From Candidatus Nitronauta litoralis (GTDB taxonomy: Bacteria > Nitrospinota > Nitrospinia > Nitrospinales > Nitrospinaceae): DNA of 64,000 nt. Position 1 is the stretch's first letter, and every line of letters starts with the position of its first letter. The stretch spans positions 310,001-374,000 of the forward strand of contig CP048685.1 of assembly GCA_015698285.1 (NCBI GenBank), given 5' to 3'. Below are positions 15,267 to 24,634 of this stretch, piece after piece. Under the pieces are notes generated by a model that worked only from the letters and a program-made list of their open reading frames with translations, searched no databases and was not told where the DNA came from. Made by a program: the position numbers and the translations under genes.

Positions 15267-17863
15267 GATTTACCTTTTCGTTTGGGTTGTTTCTTTTCCA
15301 GAACTTCAAGACGGTCACGAAACGATTTATTTTCTTTCAGGACACCATCGAGTTCCTCACGCAACTCTTTTAGTTCCGCTGGTTTTTTAGCGGAAGCCAG
15401 CAGGGCCTGAACAGCGTCTCCGGCCCTTCGACATAACCGACCATCAGCCTCGTTGGATTCCACTTCGCGGAGTATTGGCAAAGCGGATAAGTCATCCATC
15501 ATTTGTAAAGCCTGAATAGCCCACAATTTTCCTCGGAAAACAGCTGCCGGGGTTCCCCGCTTTTCCCGGGCAAAGCGACGGAAACAATCCAACGCTTCAG
15601 ATTTTAATTGTGAATGGGTTTTCGCAAGCTTTGCCATGGCCATCATGGCCGCCGCACGACTCATTTTTGCCGCCCCGTAGTCCGCGTGTGCTACAAGCAT
15701 CTGCCAGCAGTCTGGATCTTCAAGGGCTCCCAAAGCTGACAGGGCTGCAGACTGGGCCATATCGTTGTGCGAAGGGCGAGACAATCCTTCTTCAATAAAT
15801 TCCCTCAAAGTCGGGTCTTTCATTTTTCCCAAAGATCGATACGCCTCAGCCTCTACACGGTACGAAGGATCCTCAGTCGCCTTTTTTAGAGCTTTCACCA
15901 CCTTCGGGTCATCGCGAAAATTGCCCAGGGCGCGCACAATACCATGGCGGATTTTGGGAGACGTCGATTTTAATCCACGCAGCAAACCATCTCGCGCCGC
16001 ATCTCCTCCGATTTTTGCCAACGCGGCAGCAATCCGGCATCCAACACCCCAGAAAGATTCCCGCCGTAGCCTGTCGGACAACAGGCTCACATCTTCATTC
16101 GACGGACTACGTGTCAGGGTCTCTGCAGCCTGGATTCTTCCTATGGGGTCCTCATCCCGCTTAAGCTGTTCGCGCACCATGGGCCGAGGACAATCCAGCT
16201 TCACCTTTTTACAGGGAACCGTATAGTCAGGATCCAGCCTGAAATAAAGCGGCTTCCGTTTTAGTTTGAATAAAAACTTTTCTTCTTTTCTGGTGATGCT
16301 GATGGGAATCCTTTCCTCACCCCGTTGGGTGTAAAAAGCCACCTCAAGGTCAAGATTGAAAAGTAAGGATTCGTTTTTCTTATCACTCCTCTGGGTCTGC
16401 CGTACATCGACAGTTGCCATTGATGTAGCAGAATCCCAGGCAAACTTTATCTCAAGTACAGGGTAGCCCCCACGATGGATCCATTGACCACGCCAGTCAT
16501 CATAATTACGATGGGTGGCCTCTTCCAGGCAGCGGAACAGATCGACCGTCTCTACCAGTCCAAACTCGTGGCGCTTGAGGTAAAGGGAGAGAGCCTCTCT
16601 GAATTTGGGCTCCGTTACTCTGGTCTTCAGATGATGTAAACGCACCGCCCCACCGGGATAAAGATGCGCGTCGAATAAATCAATGGGTTCTTTATATATA
16701 TGGGTGACGATCGGGCGACGGTATTTATTATCCTCGGCAAAATATGTTTCGGCATCCTCAAGAAGCTGGTAGCGAAACTCCTCCTCCCCCTTCGATTCGC
16801 GAGTGTAAAGCGCATCAAAATAGGTTGCGAACGATTCATGTAACCAGGCATGCGCCCAGCTCCTCGCCGTCAGTACATTACCGAACCAGGTATGAGCCGC
16901 CTCGTGCGCGACCAGTCCATCGGAATCAATATCGAGCGCGGCGCGGTCGTCATGTAAAGTGAGGTCAGTCTGGGTGGTGACGGTGAAGTTTTCCATGCCT
17001 CCAAAAATAAATTCCGGGACGGCAATCTGCGTGTAATGGGGATAAGGGTAGCGGTATCCCGTGTAGTTGGAAAAAAACTTCACCATGCGACCGGTATCCT
17101 TGAAAGCGTTGCGGCCTTCCTTCTCTCGACCAGGCTGCACATACCAGATGATATCCACTCCATCCTGTTTTTTCTTAAATTCTGAAAATTCTCCGGCAAC
17201 TATTGAAAGCAGATAGGTTGAATAGGGCTTTTCCATTTTGTAATGAAAAAAGGATTCTTTGGCGGTTTTCTTTTTCTTCAACAAGCGACCATTGGAAAGA
17301 CCAAACATGCCCGGAGGCAAGTGCAGCATCACTTCTGTTGTCTGCTTGAAGTTGGGCTGGTCGAAACAGGGAAAATAATACTTGGAATCTTCATCCTGCC
17401 CCTGCGACCAAACGGTTTTAAACCGATCAGGGTAAAAAGGATCCGCTTTTGTAAAGTAAATACCGGCCACTGGACGGGTCACAGAATGCTGGATTTCAAT
17501 GTCAAGGCGATCGCCTTTTTTTACCGATGCTGGTAATGGTATTAGAAGATGTTGATCCGTATTTTCAAACTCAACCTTCCGACCGCGCACCCGGACCCGT
17601 TCAACCTCAAGCTGCATGGCATCTAATCGCAACTCCCTTGTTTCAGGGTCCTGGACCTCAATTTTGTGGGTAGTGGTGCCCCAAACTCGCTCCTGCTCCC
17701 AGTCAAAGCTTAGATCAAGCTTAAGGTGTACCGGACGCAAAGGTACATCCGGGGCATAGTGGGGCTTTGCATCAGCACCCGCGAAGGCCTGTCGATCAAG
17801 CAGCCCCCAGTGCTCGGAATGCCCTTCAAGATAATGAAATTTGCAGATTTTTGTACCGGTCAC
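15263..17863 (-). CDS. M1 family zinc aminopeptidase with C-terminal HEAT repeats
   Basis: Removes N-terminal residues from peptides using one zinc. The N-terminal beta domain covers about 35-240. The exopeptidase motif appears as GGMENFT near 290, and the zinc motif is HEAAH at 320-324 with the third ligand Glu 19 residues later (LHESFATYFD). After a beta-sandwich (about 470-570) there are HEAT-like helical repeats (about 590-800, e.g. GLLRGLKSTSPKIRHGIVRA and LKKATEDPSYRVEAEAYRSL). A coiled-coil, lysine-rich end follows. The 866 residues are close to the length of PepN, but the C-terminal HEAT layout is that of the tricorn-interacting/CLPA-type M1 proteins. No signal peptide. It is first in a two-gene unit with the LRR protein. 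Confidence 0.9.
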   Translation of the reverse strand: MTGTKICKFHYLEGHSEHWGLLDRQAFAGADAKPHYAPDVPLRPVHLKLDLSFDWEQERVWGTTTHKIEVQDPETRELRLDAMQLEVERVRVRGRKVEFENTDQHLLIPLPASVKKGDRLDIEIQHSVTRPVAGIYFTKADPFYPDRFKTVWSQGQDEDSKYYFPCFDQPNFKQTTEVMLHLPPGMFGLSNGRLLKKKKTAKESFFHYKMEKPYSTYLLSIVAGEFSEFKKKQDGVDIIWYVQPGREKEGRNAFKDTGRMVKFFSNYTGYRYPYPHYTQIAVPEFIFGGMENFTVTTQTDLTLHDDRAALDIDSDGLVAHEAAHTWFGNVLTARSWAHAWLHESFATYFDALYTRESKGEEEFRYQLLEDAETYFAEDNKYRRPIVTHIYKEPIDLFDAHLYPGGAVRLHHLKTRVTEPKFREALSLYLKRHEFGLVETVDLFRCLEEATHRNYDDWRGQWIHRGGYPVLEIKFAWDSATSMATVDVRQTQRSDKKNESLLFNLDLEVAFYTQRGEERIPISITRKEEKFLFKLKRKPLYFRLDPDYTVPCKKVKLDCPRPMVREQLKRDEDPIGRIQAAETLTRSPSNEDVSLLSDRLRRESFWGVGCRIAAALAKIGGDAARDGLLRGLKSTSPKIRHGIVRALGNFRDDPKVVKALKKATEDPSYRVEAEAYRSLGKMKDPTLREFIEEGLSRPSHNDMAQSAALSALGALEDPDCWQMLVAHADYGAAKMSRAAAMMAMAKLAKTHSQLKSEALDCFRRFAREKRGTPAAVFRGKLWAIQALQMMDDLSALPILREVESNEADGRLCRRAGDAVQALLASAKKPAELKELREELDGVLKENKSFRDRLEVLEKKQPKRKGKS

Positions 17864-18009
17864 TGGACTCTATTACTTTTAGTTCGGGAAGTGTAAAATG
17901 GATTGAGAGAATGTCTCAAATAATGCGAGATTTTTTCACTCAGTTGAATGCAACATTGTAACGACCGACCTTCTAAAGTCAACCAAACCCTGATGAATTA
18001 GGCCTTAAT

Positions 18010-18927
18010 ATGGTAGAGACCGGCACTTTCAACTCTTCTCCCGAAATTCTGACCCGGATTGCTGCACTTAAAATCCATGCCACCCGTCTGGTTGAAGGGT
18101 TGTTATCGGGACAGCATAAAAGTCCCCACAAGGGTTCCAGTGTGGAATTCGCAGAGTACAAGGATTACACACCCGGCGACGATATACGGCATATCGACTG
18201 GAAGGTTGTGGGAAAAACCGACAAATACCATGTGAAACAGTTTGAGCAGTCCACCAATCTCAAGTGCAACATCCTGCTCGATGCCAGCGGCTCCATGGCC
18301 TATGAATCCCCGATCAAGGATTCAATTGCCATGAACAAAGCGGACTACGCAAGAACCCTGGTCGCCGCCCTGTCTTATTTGCTTTTAAAGCAATACGATG
18401 CGGTAGGGCTGATCACATTCAACGACCGGGTGTCAGACCACATCCCTCCTCGTTCCAAGCCCTCCCATTTCCAACCAATTCTTTATAGTGTGGGACAAAC
18501 CGAATTTTCAGGTGAAACCCGGATTAAACACACTGTTGAAGAATTGATAGAAGGGTTGCCCCGGCGCGGAATGCTGGTTATGGTATCGGATCTTTTATCC
18601 CGTGACGACGATGTTCTCAAAACACTAAAACTGATTTCCAGCAAGGGCCTTGAGGTTATTCTGTTTCATATACTACATCCGGATGAGGTTCTATTCCCAT
18701 TTGATGGCGACATTGTTTTTGAATCCCTGGAAGACGATCCACCCATCGGGCTTGATCCGGTCGAAATTCGTCAGCAGTATCAAGATTTGATTCAGGACAT
18801 GATCCGGCACTATCGGCACCATTGCCCCTCTCTTGGAATCGATTACCAGTTCACTCAAACTGATACGCCACTGGACCAGGTGCTTCGTTATTATCTTCTT
18901 AAAAGAAGGAGCCTGTTCAAGGCATGA
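18010..18927 (+). CDS. DUF58 / von Willebrand A domain protein
   Basis: Cytoplasmic protein of the kind found with MoxR ATPases and BatA/B proteins. The DUF58 core is seen in GSSVEFAEYKDYTPGDDIRH and IDWKVVGKTDKYHVKQFE. A vWA domain follows with an intact metal site, LLDASGSM near residue 92. At 305 residues it is normal. The next gene overlaps by four bases (ATGA), so the two products are made together. No MoxR ATPase gene is next to it in this window, which is unusual: an M1 aminopeptidase lies divergently upstream instead. Confidence 0.88.
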   Translation: MVETGTFNSSPEILTRIAALKIHATRLVEGLLSGQHKSPHKGSSVEFAEYKDYTPGDDIRHIDWKVVGKTDKYHVKQFEQSTNLKCNILLDASGSMAYESPIKDSIAMNKADYARTLVAALSYLLLKQYDAVGLITFNDRVSDHIPPRSKPSHFQPILYSVGQTEFSGETRIKHTVEELIEGLPRRGMLVMVSDLLSRDDDVLKTLKLISSKGLEVILFHILHPDEVLFPFDGDIVFESLEDDPPIGLDPVEIRQQYQDLIQDMIRHYRHHCPSLGIDYQFTQTDTPLDQVLRYYLLKRRSLFKA

Positions 18928-21071
18928 GCTTGAATTTTTTAAATCCAATCTACCTATTCGGGTTGCTTGGGATATCCCTGCCCGTTTTGATCCACCTCCT
19001 GACCAAAAGGCAACAAACACGAGTCCGTTTTTCTGCCGTGTATTTGCTGACCCAGGCACAGAAAAGATCAATCCGCCGATCACGTCCGAACCGTTTATTA
19101 CTGCTACTGTTGCGATGCCTGGCCCTGGCATTCCTATGCCTGGCCCTGGCCAATCCACTCTTTTCGATGACGGATCAGAGCGATCTCCTGCCGGACCAGC
19201 CGACAGCCACCGTTTTTATTCTGGATGATTCATACAGCATGGGCGCGCTAAGCCAGGAGGGTTCTCTTTTCAAGAAAGCCTTGAAAGTTTTCGATTCTTT
19301 TTTGGAAAAAATGCCAGACCATCATCAGGTCAGTCTGGTGCTGGCATCCGATCCACCTCGGGTTTTACAGGGCTGGACAGGCGAAACCGATGGACTAAGA
19401 AAACAGGTCCGATCCTTCAATCCCAGTTTCCAGACAACGAATATTGGCGGAGCATTTGAACTGGCGATGGATCTCCTTGGAAATGGTCCCAAGGGGATTA
19501 AAAGAGTTTTCCTCTTGACGGACCTTGATGAAAACGGGTGGCGGGAAGAATCCTTTCCTTCGATGGATGAGAAAAATGTTCAGGTCCGGGTGCTGGATTT
19601 TTCCGAATCCCAGTCGATTCCGAATCATGCTGCGGTTGAGTCAATCCGGGTTTCCCAGGAGTTTTTAACCCACAGCCGAATGATCCGGGTACGATATGGG
19701 ATCAAAAACCTCTCATCCACGCGAGCCCTGAACTCAGTCAATGCATCTCTCTGGGTCGACGGCAGCAAGCAATCAGAAGAAACGCTTTCGTTGAAACCAG
19801 GAGAACTCCTTCATAAGGAATTCACCTTCCCCCATCTCGGAAAAGACCGGTTAACGGGTTTCATCAAATTGTCCGACGATGGGCTGCTGACCGACAATAA
19901 AAGGATTTTTTCATATCAGCCAGATCAACGATTACGGGTCCTGCTGGTGGATGGTGACCCGCGCGGGGTGTCTCATCAGAATGAAATATTTTATATCGAA
20001 CGGGCCATGAATCCGTTCTCTCGGTCGGTTTCTGATATCGAACCGCAAATCTCCACACTTGCCGAATTGCCCAATCTGGATCTATCCCGCTTTTCTGCAG
20101 TAGTGCTTTGCAATGTGAGGCAGATTCCCTTCGGCTACGAAGAGGAACTGGAGCGGTTCGTGTCCCAGGGCGGTGCCTTGATGATAACTTTGGGAGATCA
20201 GGTCAACCCCCGAGCCTACAACCAAAAACTGGGAGGCCTGTTACCCGTTTCCCTTAAAACCATCAACCAGATCAACCGGAATGAAAAGCCTTTCCGTGTA
20301 CTGGCAGAAGCCAGCGGGCACCCCGCATTAAAGATATTTTCGGGCAAAATGCTTCAGGAGTTGGAGCATGTTCGTATCAATACTTTTTTCAGCCTCGAAT
20401 CAAAATCCGGACAACCCTATATTGTCCCCATGCGACTCACCAACGAGGAACCCTTGTTAGTGGAATCTGATTATGGAAAGGGCAAAGTGCTGCTATACAC
20501 CACCAGCATTGACCGGGACTGGAATAACTTCCCGATTCAACCGATGTTTCTTCCCTGGGTTCAACGCTGGATTAAGTACACAGCACAGTCGCTGGATGCC
20601 ATTACCCGAAAAGACCTGCGCGTAATGGAAGCAATCGAATTCGGTGATAACGAAGACAACTGGTGGGTGGAATCTCCCGAAGGGGAAGCTCATTACCTAT
20701 TGGCAGAAAACGACCTGTTGCCCCGTTTTGAAGAAACGCGAAAACCCGGTGTCTATTCCCTTTATACCGCTCCACCCACTCAAAAGGATTTTCAGGAAGG
20801 AGAACAAGTAGAAACAACCGACAAAATCCCTACTTCTGCGATTCCTGCCGGAGGATTTACTGTGAACATCGACACGCAGGAATCAGTAACCGAAAAAATA
20901 GGAGAAACCCGGATTCGGGACATATTGCGTGGGTTGACAGTTGACATTACGCACCAGCCGGAATCCATTAAATCCACCCGTGTTGAAGCTGGTTTTCCAC
21001 TGGTCACCCCTCTTTTACTGTTGGCTGCCCTTGCTCTTTGTACTGAAGGCTGGATGGTCCGAAAAGAATAA
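18924..21071 (+). CDS. BatA-type membrane protein with vWA and GATase-like domains
   Basis: The N-terminus carries the two-helix BatA anchor (FLNPIYLFGLLGISLPVLIH and LLLLLLRCLALAFLCLALAN). A vWA domain with the metal motif ILDDSYSMG (near residue 99) follows. The middle part is a beta-sandwich, and about residues 330-470 look like a class I glutamine-amidotransferase fold (RVLLVDGDPRG, VVLCNVRQIPFGYEEELERF, GGALMITLGD) without a clear catalytic triad. One membrane helix closes the C-terminus (about 690-710). The domains would therefore lie outside the cytoplasm. It overlaps the DUF58 gene and probably works with it in a MoxR-type envelope or stress process; the exact job is unknown. Confidence 0.85.
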   Translation: MSLNFLNPIYLFGLLGISLPVLIHLLTKRQQTRVRFSAVYLLTQAQKRSIRRSRPNRLLLLLLRCLALAFLCLALANPLFSMTDQSDLLPDQPTATVFILDDSYSMGALSQEGSLFKKALKVFDSFLEKMPDHHQVSLVLASDPPRVLQGWTGETDGLRKQVRSFNPSFQTTNIGGAFELAMDLLGNGPKGIKRVFLLTDLDENGWREESFPSMDEKNVQVRVLDFSESQSIPNHAAVESIRVSQEFLTHSRMIRVRYGIKNLSSTRALNSVNASLWVDGSKQSEETLSLKPGELLHKEFTFPHLGKDRLTGFIKLSDDGLLTDNKRIFSYQPDQRLRVLLVDGDPRGVSHQNEIFYIERAMNPFSRSVSDIEPQISTLAELPNLDLSRFSAVVLCNVRQIPFGYEEELERFVSQGGALMITLGDQVNPRAYNQKLGGLLPVSLKTINQINRNEKPFRVLAEASGHPALKIFSGKMLQELEHVRINTFFSLESKSGQPYIVPMRLTNEEPLLVESDYGKGKVLLYTTSIDRDWNNFPIQPMFLPWVQRWIKYTAQSLDAITRKDLRVMEAIEFGDNEDNWWVESPEGEAHYLLAENDLLPRFEETRKPGVYSLYTAPPTQKDFQEGEQVETTDKIPTSAIPAGGFTVNIDTQESVTEKIGETRIRDILRGLTVDITHQPESIKSTRVEAGFPLVTPLLLLAALALCTEGWMVRKE

Positions 21072-21218
21072 ACACGCACTGCAAAATGCGATCGCCCGAG
21101 GAAAATCTGTAATCAAATATTTCTTAACAAAGGCATTAAATTTTTTCCAAAATGCTGCAGGCTGGCAGGTCCATTCATTTGCTATACTGGAAGAAATCCA
21201 GCTTTCACCTTCACTCAA

Positions 21219-23720
21219 ATGATCCCGATGCAATCATCATGGCGTTTTATTAAAGTTTTTCTTTTTCTGTTTTTGCTAGTTTGCAGTCTGACAATACAGG
21301 TCCAGGCAAAAACTGGGAACCCTCTCCACAAAGAGCTCCTGAACACCCTGTCCTTTCCCAATGATCGTCTCAATTTGACTCAGGCTTTGTGGTCCATTTC
21401 AAAAGACTGGGATGGGACTGTCGACAAAAACCGCTTTCACCAATCGCTACAGCAATTGACCTCGGCTGTTGAGGCCAGGCTTGGCAATTCACCTTCACCA
21501 CAGAAAACCATTCAGACCCTCAGGGAAGTGATCCATAAAGATTACGGCTATCAATTCACTGATCAGGTGGACCCTCAGGGAATCCCTGTTAACCCGGCTG
21601 AACTATTCCTGCACGGACTCCTGAAATCCAAACGAGGGTATTGCATGAACTTGTCCCTCCTTTACCTGATCGTTGGTGACCGTCTGGACCTGCCGCTCCA
21701 TGGAGTGGCTTTGCCCAATCATTTTTTTGTTCGCTATGATGATGGCACTTTCAGGGCCAATATTGAAGCAACACAAGGTGGACAATCCTTTGATGATTCA
21801 TTTTATCGAGACCGGTTTTTGGGAGCCTCGGCGAACAATCCTTTCTTCATGAAAAACCTGACCAAAAAACAAACGCTCGGCGCTTATCTGAATAACGTCG
21901 GGATGGTGATGTACCGAAACAAACGGACCCCAGATGCTCTTTTTTATCTGGAACAATCGATCGCATTGAATCCAAAAGCGCTGGATGTCCGCAACAACCT
22001 TGCCAATATTTATTCGGAACAAAAGGATTTCAACCGCTCTATCGAGCTGTACCATAAGGCCCTTGAAACAGATCCCAATAACTGGCAAACCTATTTCAAC
22101 CTGGGAATTGCCCTATCGGAGGCCAAAAGGGATAAAGAAGCCATCGAGGCTTTCCGGCAGGTAGCACAGATCAACCCTGGGCACGCCCCGTCCCATAATG
22201 TCCTGGCACGGCTTTATATGGAAAAGGGAAAGTGGTCCAGCGCTTTAATCCACCTGAAAACTTTAATCCAACTCGAACCGCAAAACCCTGGACACCGTCT
22301 AAGAGTGGCGCATGCCTATCTCCAGATGGACCAGGCCCGGGTTGCCTTGAACTTTTTACAGGAAACTCAACGGGTGTTTCCTTTAACCCTGGATGTGAAT
22401 GAGCTCATAGCCGAGGCGCATTACAGGCTTAAAGAGTACAAATCCGCTGGAACCCAACTCGAACATATCATCGAAAAGTCCCCAGGTACCCAACATGCCT
22501 ATATTCAACTGGGCTGGATACACTACCTCCAGAATAATATTGAAGATGCCATTCAACGAACTCAGAAGGGACTTGAGGCGGGCAAGGACCCGAGCATGAA
22601 ATCTCTGGGTGAAATGAATCTCGGGCTTTTTCACCTGGTAAAAGGGGATGCGGAAGAAGCCGAACGCTGGTACCAAAAAGCGCTGTCTCAAAAAAATGAT
22701 GCTCTATTATCCGCTATGGCCGAAGATCTTTCCGAAGCGCAAAACAGGTTTCCTGAAAACGCTGAAACTTCTTTTTTTATTGGATGGGTCTTGATGGAAT
22801 CTGGTAAACCCGGGGAAGCGATTCCTCATTTAAAACGATTTCTGGAACGCAAACCCACCGGGCGACTTGCGAACCGGGCTCATTCATTTTTAAAGGAAGC
22901 AGAAAAGGCAGGCCCTTCAAGAAATGCAAAAGCACCCGAAGGCATGATCCTGATTCCGGAAGGGTTTTTCATCATGGGGTCGAACCACCATGGTGAGGAC
23001 GAGCGGCCTGAACACAAGGTTTTCGTTGATGCTTTTTTCATGGACGAAACGGAGGCAACCAACAAAGATTTTGCAGCCTTTTTGAACACCGTTAGCGATC
23101 CGAAGGACCGGAAGAAATTCTTCAAAGCGCAAAAGTTCTCAACCATCATTTCTGATGGAAGTCGATATTGGCCTGTGGCGGGGGCTGAAGAATATCCAGC
23201 GAATTCCGTCACCTGGTTTGGTGCGAAGGCGTATTGTGAGTGGAAAGAAAAACGTATTCCCACTGAAGCGGAATGGGAAAAAGCTGCGAGGGGGCCGGAT
23301 GGCCTGATCTTTCCCTGGGGCAACGAACCCCCAACCCATGACCGGGCACGTTATTTCCAGACCTGGACCCAGGAGCAGGGATTCCGCACCCTGATGCCCG
23401 TAAAATCGATGCCCGAAGGGAAGAGTCCCTACGGACTTTATCACATGCTGGGGAACGTTAAAGAATGGGTAGACGACTGGTTTGATCGCGAGTATTATAA
23501 GCAGGAAAGCCACAAAGTGAACCCGGTCAGCCCACTCGGCGGAGAATTTAAGGTACTCAAAGGAGGTTCCTGGCGGGATCTCAAGTCGGTCCTGTATTCT
23601 TCATTCCGGAACAATAGTTTTCCCGGGAGCGGGCTGGATGATTACGGTGTCCGGTGCGCCAAAAGCGCTGATGGCAAACTGGCTCCGGGCCGCCTGGCGA
23701 TGCTGGAGCCTTTACAGTAA
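21219..23720 (+). CDS. Exported transglutaminase-like / TPR / FGE-like fusion protein
   Basis: Three parts in one 833-residue chain behind a signal peptide (about 4-30, ending VQAK). (1) Residues 85-215 resemble the SirB1/Transglut_core2 fold, with the triad candidates Cys in KRGYCMNLSLLYL, His in LPNHFFVRY and Glu in NIEATQGG. (2) Residues 225-560 are about nine TPR units (e.g. ALDVRNNLANIYSEQKDFNR). (3) Residues 570-815 are a formylglycine-generating-enzyme-like domain (PEGFFIMGS, IPTEAEWEKAARGPDG, YGLYHMLGNVKEWVDDW, GGSWRDL, GVRCA). The paired cysteines used by real FGEs after GGS are replaced (WRDLKSVL), so that activity is not expected. It follows the BatA-type gene after 147 bases; the start may be 21219 or 21228. 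Confidence 0.85.
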   Translation: MIPMQSSWRFIKVFLFLFLLVCSLTIQVQAKTGNPLHKELLNTLSFPNDRLNLTQALWSISKDWDGTVDKNRFHQSLQQLTSAVEARLGNSPSPQKTIQTLREVIHKDYGYQFTDQVDPQGIPVNPAELFLHGLLKSKRGYCMNLSLLYLIVGDRLDLPLHGVALPNHFFVRYDDGTFRANIEATQGGQSFDDSFYRDRFLGASANNPFFMKNLTKKQTLGAYLNNVGMVMYRNKRTPDALFYLEQSIALNPKALDVRNNLANIYSEQKDFNRSIELYHKALETDPNNWQTYFNLGIALSEAKRDKEAIEAFRQVAQINPGHAPSHNVLARLYMEKGKWSSALIHLKTLIQLEPQNPGHRLRVAHAYLQMDQARVALNFLQETQRVFPLTLDVNELIAEAHYRLKEYKSAGTQLEHIIEKSPGTQHAYIQLGWIHYLQNNIEDAIQRTQKGLEAGKDPSMKSLGEMNLGLFHLVKGDAEEAERWYQKALSQKNDALLSAMAEDLSEAQNRFPENAETSFFIGWVLMESGKPGEAIPHLKRFLERKPTGRLANRAHSFLKEAEKAGPSRNAKAPEGMILIPEGFFIMGSNHHGEDERPEHKVFVDAFFMDETEATNKDFAAFLNTVSDPKDRKKFFKAQKFSTIISDGSRYWPVAGAEEYPANSVTWFGAKAYCEWKEKRIPTEAEWEKAARGPDGLIFPWGNEPPTHDRARYFQTWTQEQGFRTLMPVKSMPEGKSPYGLYHMLGNVKEWVDDWFDREYYKQESHKVNPVSPLGGEFKVLKGGSWRDLKSVLYSSFRNNSFPGSGLDDYGVRCAKSADGKLAPGRLAMLEPLQ

Positions 23721-23780
23721 GAAATCGGCCGACTGAAAACCGGTATAGAATCAAGAGCCCCTTACAGGAATTTTTTTTAC

Positions 23781-24047
23781 ATGATCGGCGCAATAGAAAT
23801 TCTGATTATCCTTGTGATCTTCGGCATCATCTACGGCAAGGATGCCATCGATAAAACCTACCGCAAGCGTCCGGATGAAGGGGTCGTCGAAAGCCTCGCG
23901 GTAGATGTAAAAGAATTCTACAAGGAAAACCCCCGCCGCCTGCTCTATATCCTGCTAGGTGTATTGGGTGGACTATCCTTTCTAGTCACCATTATGTACT
24001 ACCTGATCACCGAGACCGATCTAGGACGCATGATCGGGATGACCTGA
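23781..24047 (+). CDS. Small two-helix membrane protein
   Basis: I do not recognise it. The 88-residue product starts with a hydrophobic helix (IGAIEILIILVIFGIIYG), continues with a basic amphipathic stretch (KDAIDKTYRKRPDEG) and VKEFYKENPRR, and ends with a second membrane helix (about 54-76). The start superficially resembles TatA (hydrophobic helix, FG hinge, amphipathic helix), but the second helix is not a Tat feature. It lies 60 bases after the fusion protein on the same strand and may be cotranscribed. Confidence 0.7.
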   Translation: MIGAIEILIILVIFGIIYGKDAIDKTYRKRPDEGVVESLAVDVKEFYKENPRRLLYILLGVLGGLSFLVTIMYYLITETDLGRMIGMT

Positions 24048-24060
24048 TCTAATTGCACGC

Positions 24061-24537
24061 TCAATAATTAAATCCGTTGTCACGCACGTGAATTGCCGGA
24101 TCGCCTCCTTTGAGGGTTTTACCTCCGGTGATTTCACCTACATACAAAACGTGATCCCCGGTATGCGCCTGGTCCACCACTTCGCATTCAAGGTAGCTGA
24201 CTGCGTCTTTCAGAATTCGTGCTCCACCAATTCCCTCGGTTGTTTTCAGTCCCTCAAAAACTGACTTTCCCGGTTCCGGACTTTTAAAGAAGTGTTTCAT
24301 CAGTTCCTTATTTTCTTTTCCGAGTACGTTGATGATGAACACACCGGAAGCTTCGACCAGTAATCGTGCCGGACGCGCCACTCCAAGCGAAACCGTGAGC
24401 GCAGGTGGTTCAAAACCGCACTGGTTGACCCAGCTCGCCAATACCGCATCTTCCTGGTCACCGTGTTTGGCGGTCATTATAAACAAACCACTCGGAACAC
24501 GGCCCAACGCTTTTCCTACCTGCTTCTTATTTTTCAA
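24061..24537 (-). CDS. Flavin reductase-like (FMN-binding) protein
   Basis: An FMN-binding split-barrel of about 158 residues. Typical features are VPSGLFIMTAKHG at the N-terminus, AVLASWVNQCGFEPPALTVS, RPARLLVEASGVFIINVL and GDHVLYVGEI. Members reduce free flavin or pass electrons to a partner; the partner here is unknown. I chose a TTG start at 24537 because GGAGGG lies four bases before it and the family domain begins within ten residues; an ATG at 24585 would add 16 residues. It is the last gene on the strand after the suf and radical SAM genes (98-base gap). Confidence 0.8.
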   Translation of the reverse strand: MKNKKQVGKALGRVPSGLFIMTAKHGDQEDAVLASWVNQCGFEPPALTVSLGVARPARLLVEASGVFIINVLGKENKELMKHFFKSPEPGKSVFEGLKTTEGIGGARILKDAVSYLECEVVDQAHTGDHVLYVGEITGGKTLKGGDPAIHVRDNGFNY

Positions 24538-24634
24538 AACACCCTCCAGTCGAAATTCAATTTTCGAAATGATTATAGCCAACAATTATTGGATAAAACA
24601 GTTTTAGAGCTAAACATTTGAAGAGAAAAAATAT

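Noticed and set aside
22920-23680. Active formylglycine-generating enzyme
   Set aside because: The two catalytic cysteines following GGS are absent, although the fold motifs are present.
23781-24047. TatA protein
   Set aside because: The N-terminus is similar in shape, but a second membrane helix and the lack of the TatA hinge pattern argue against it.
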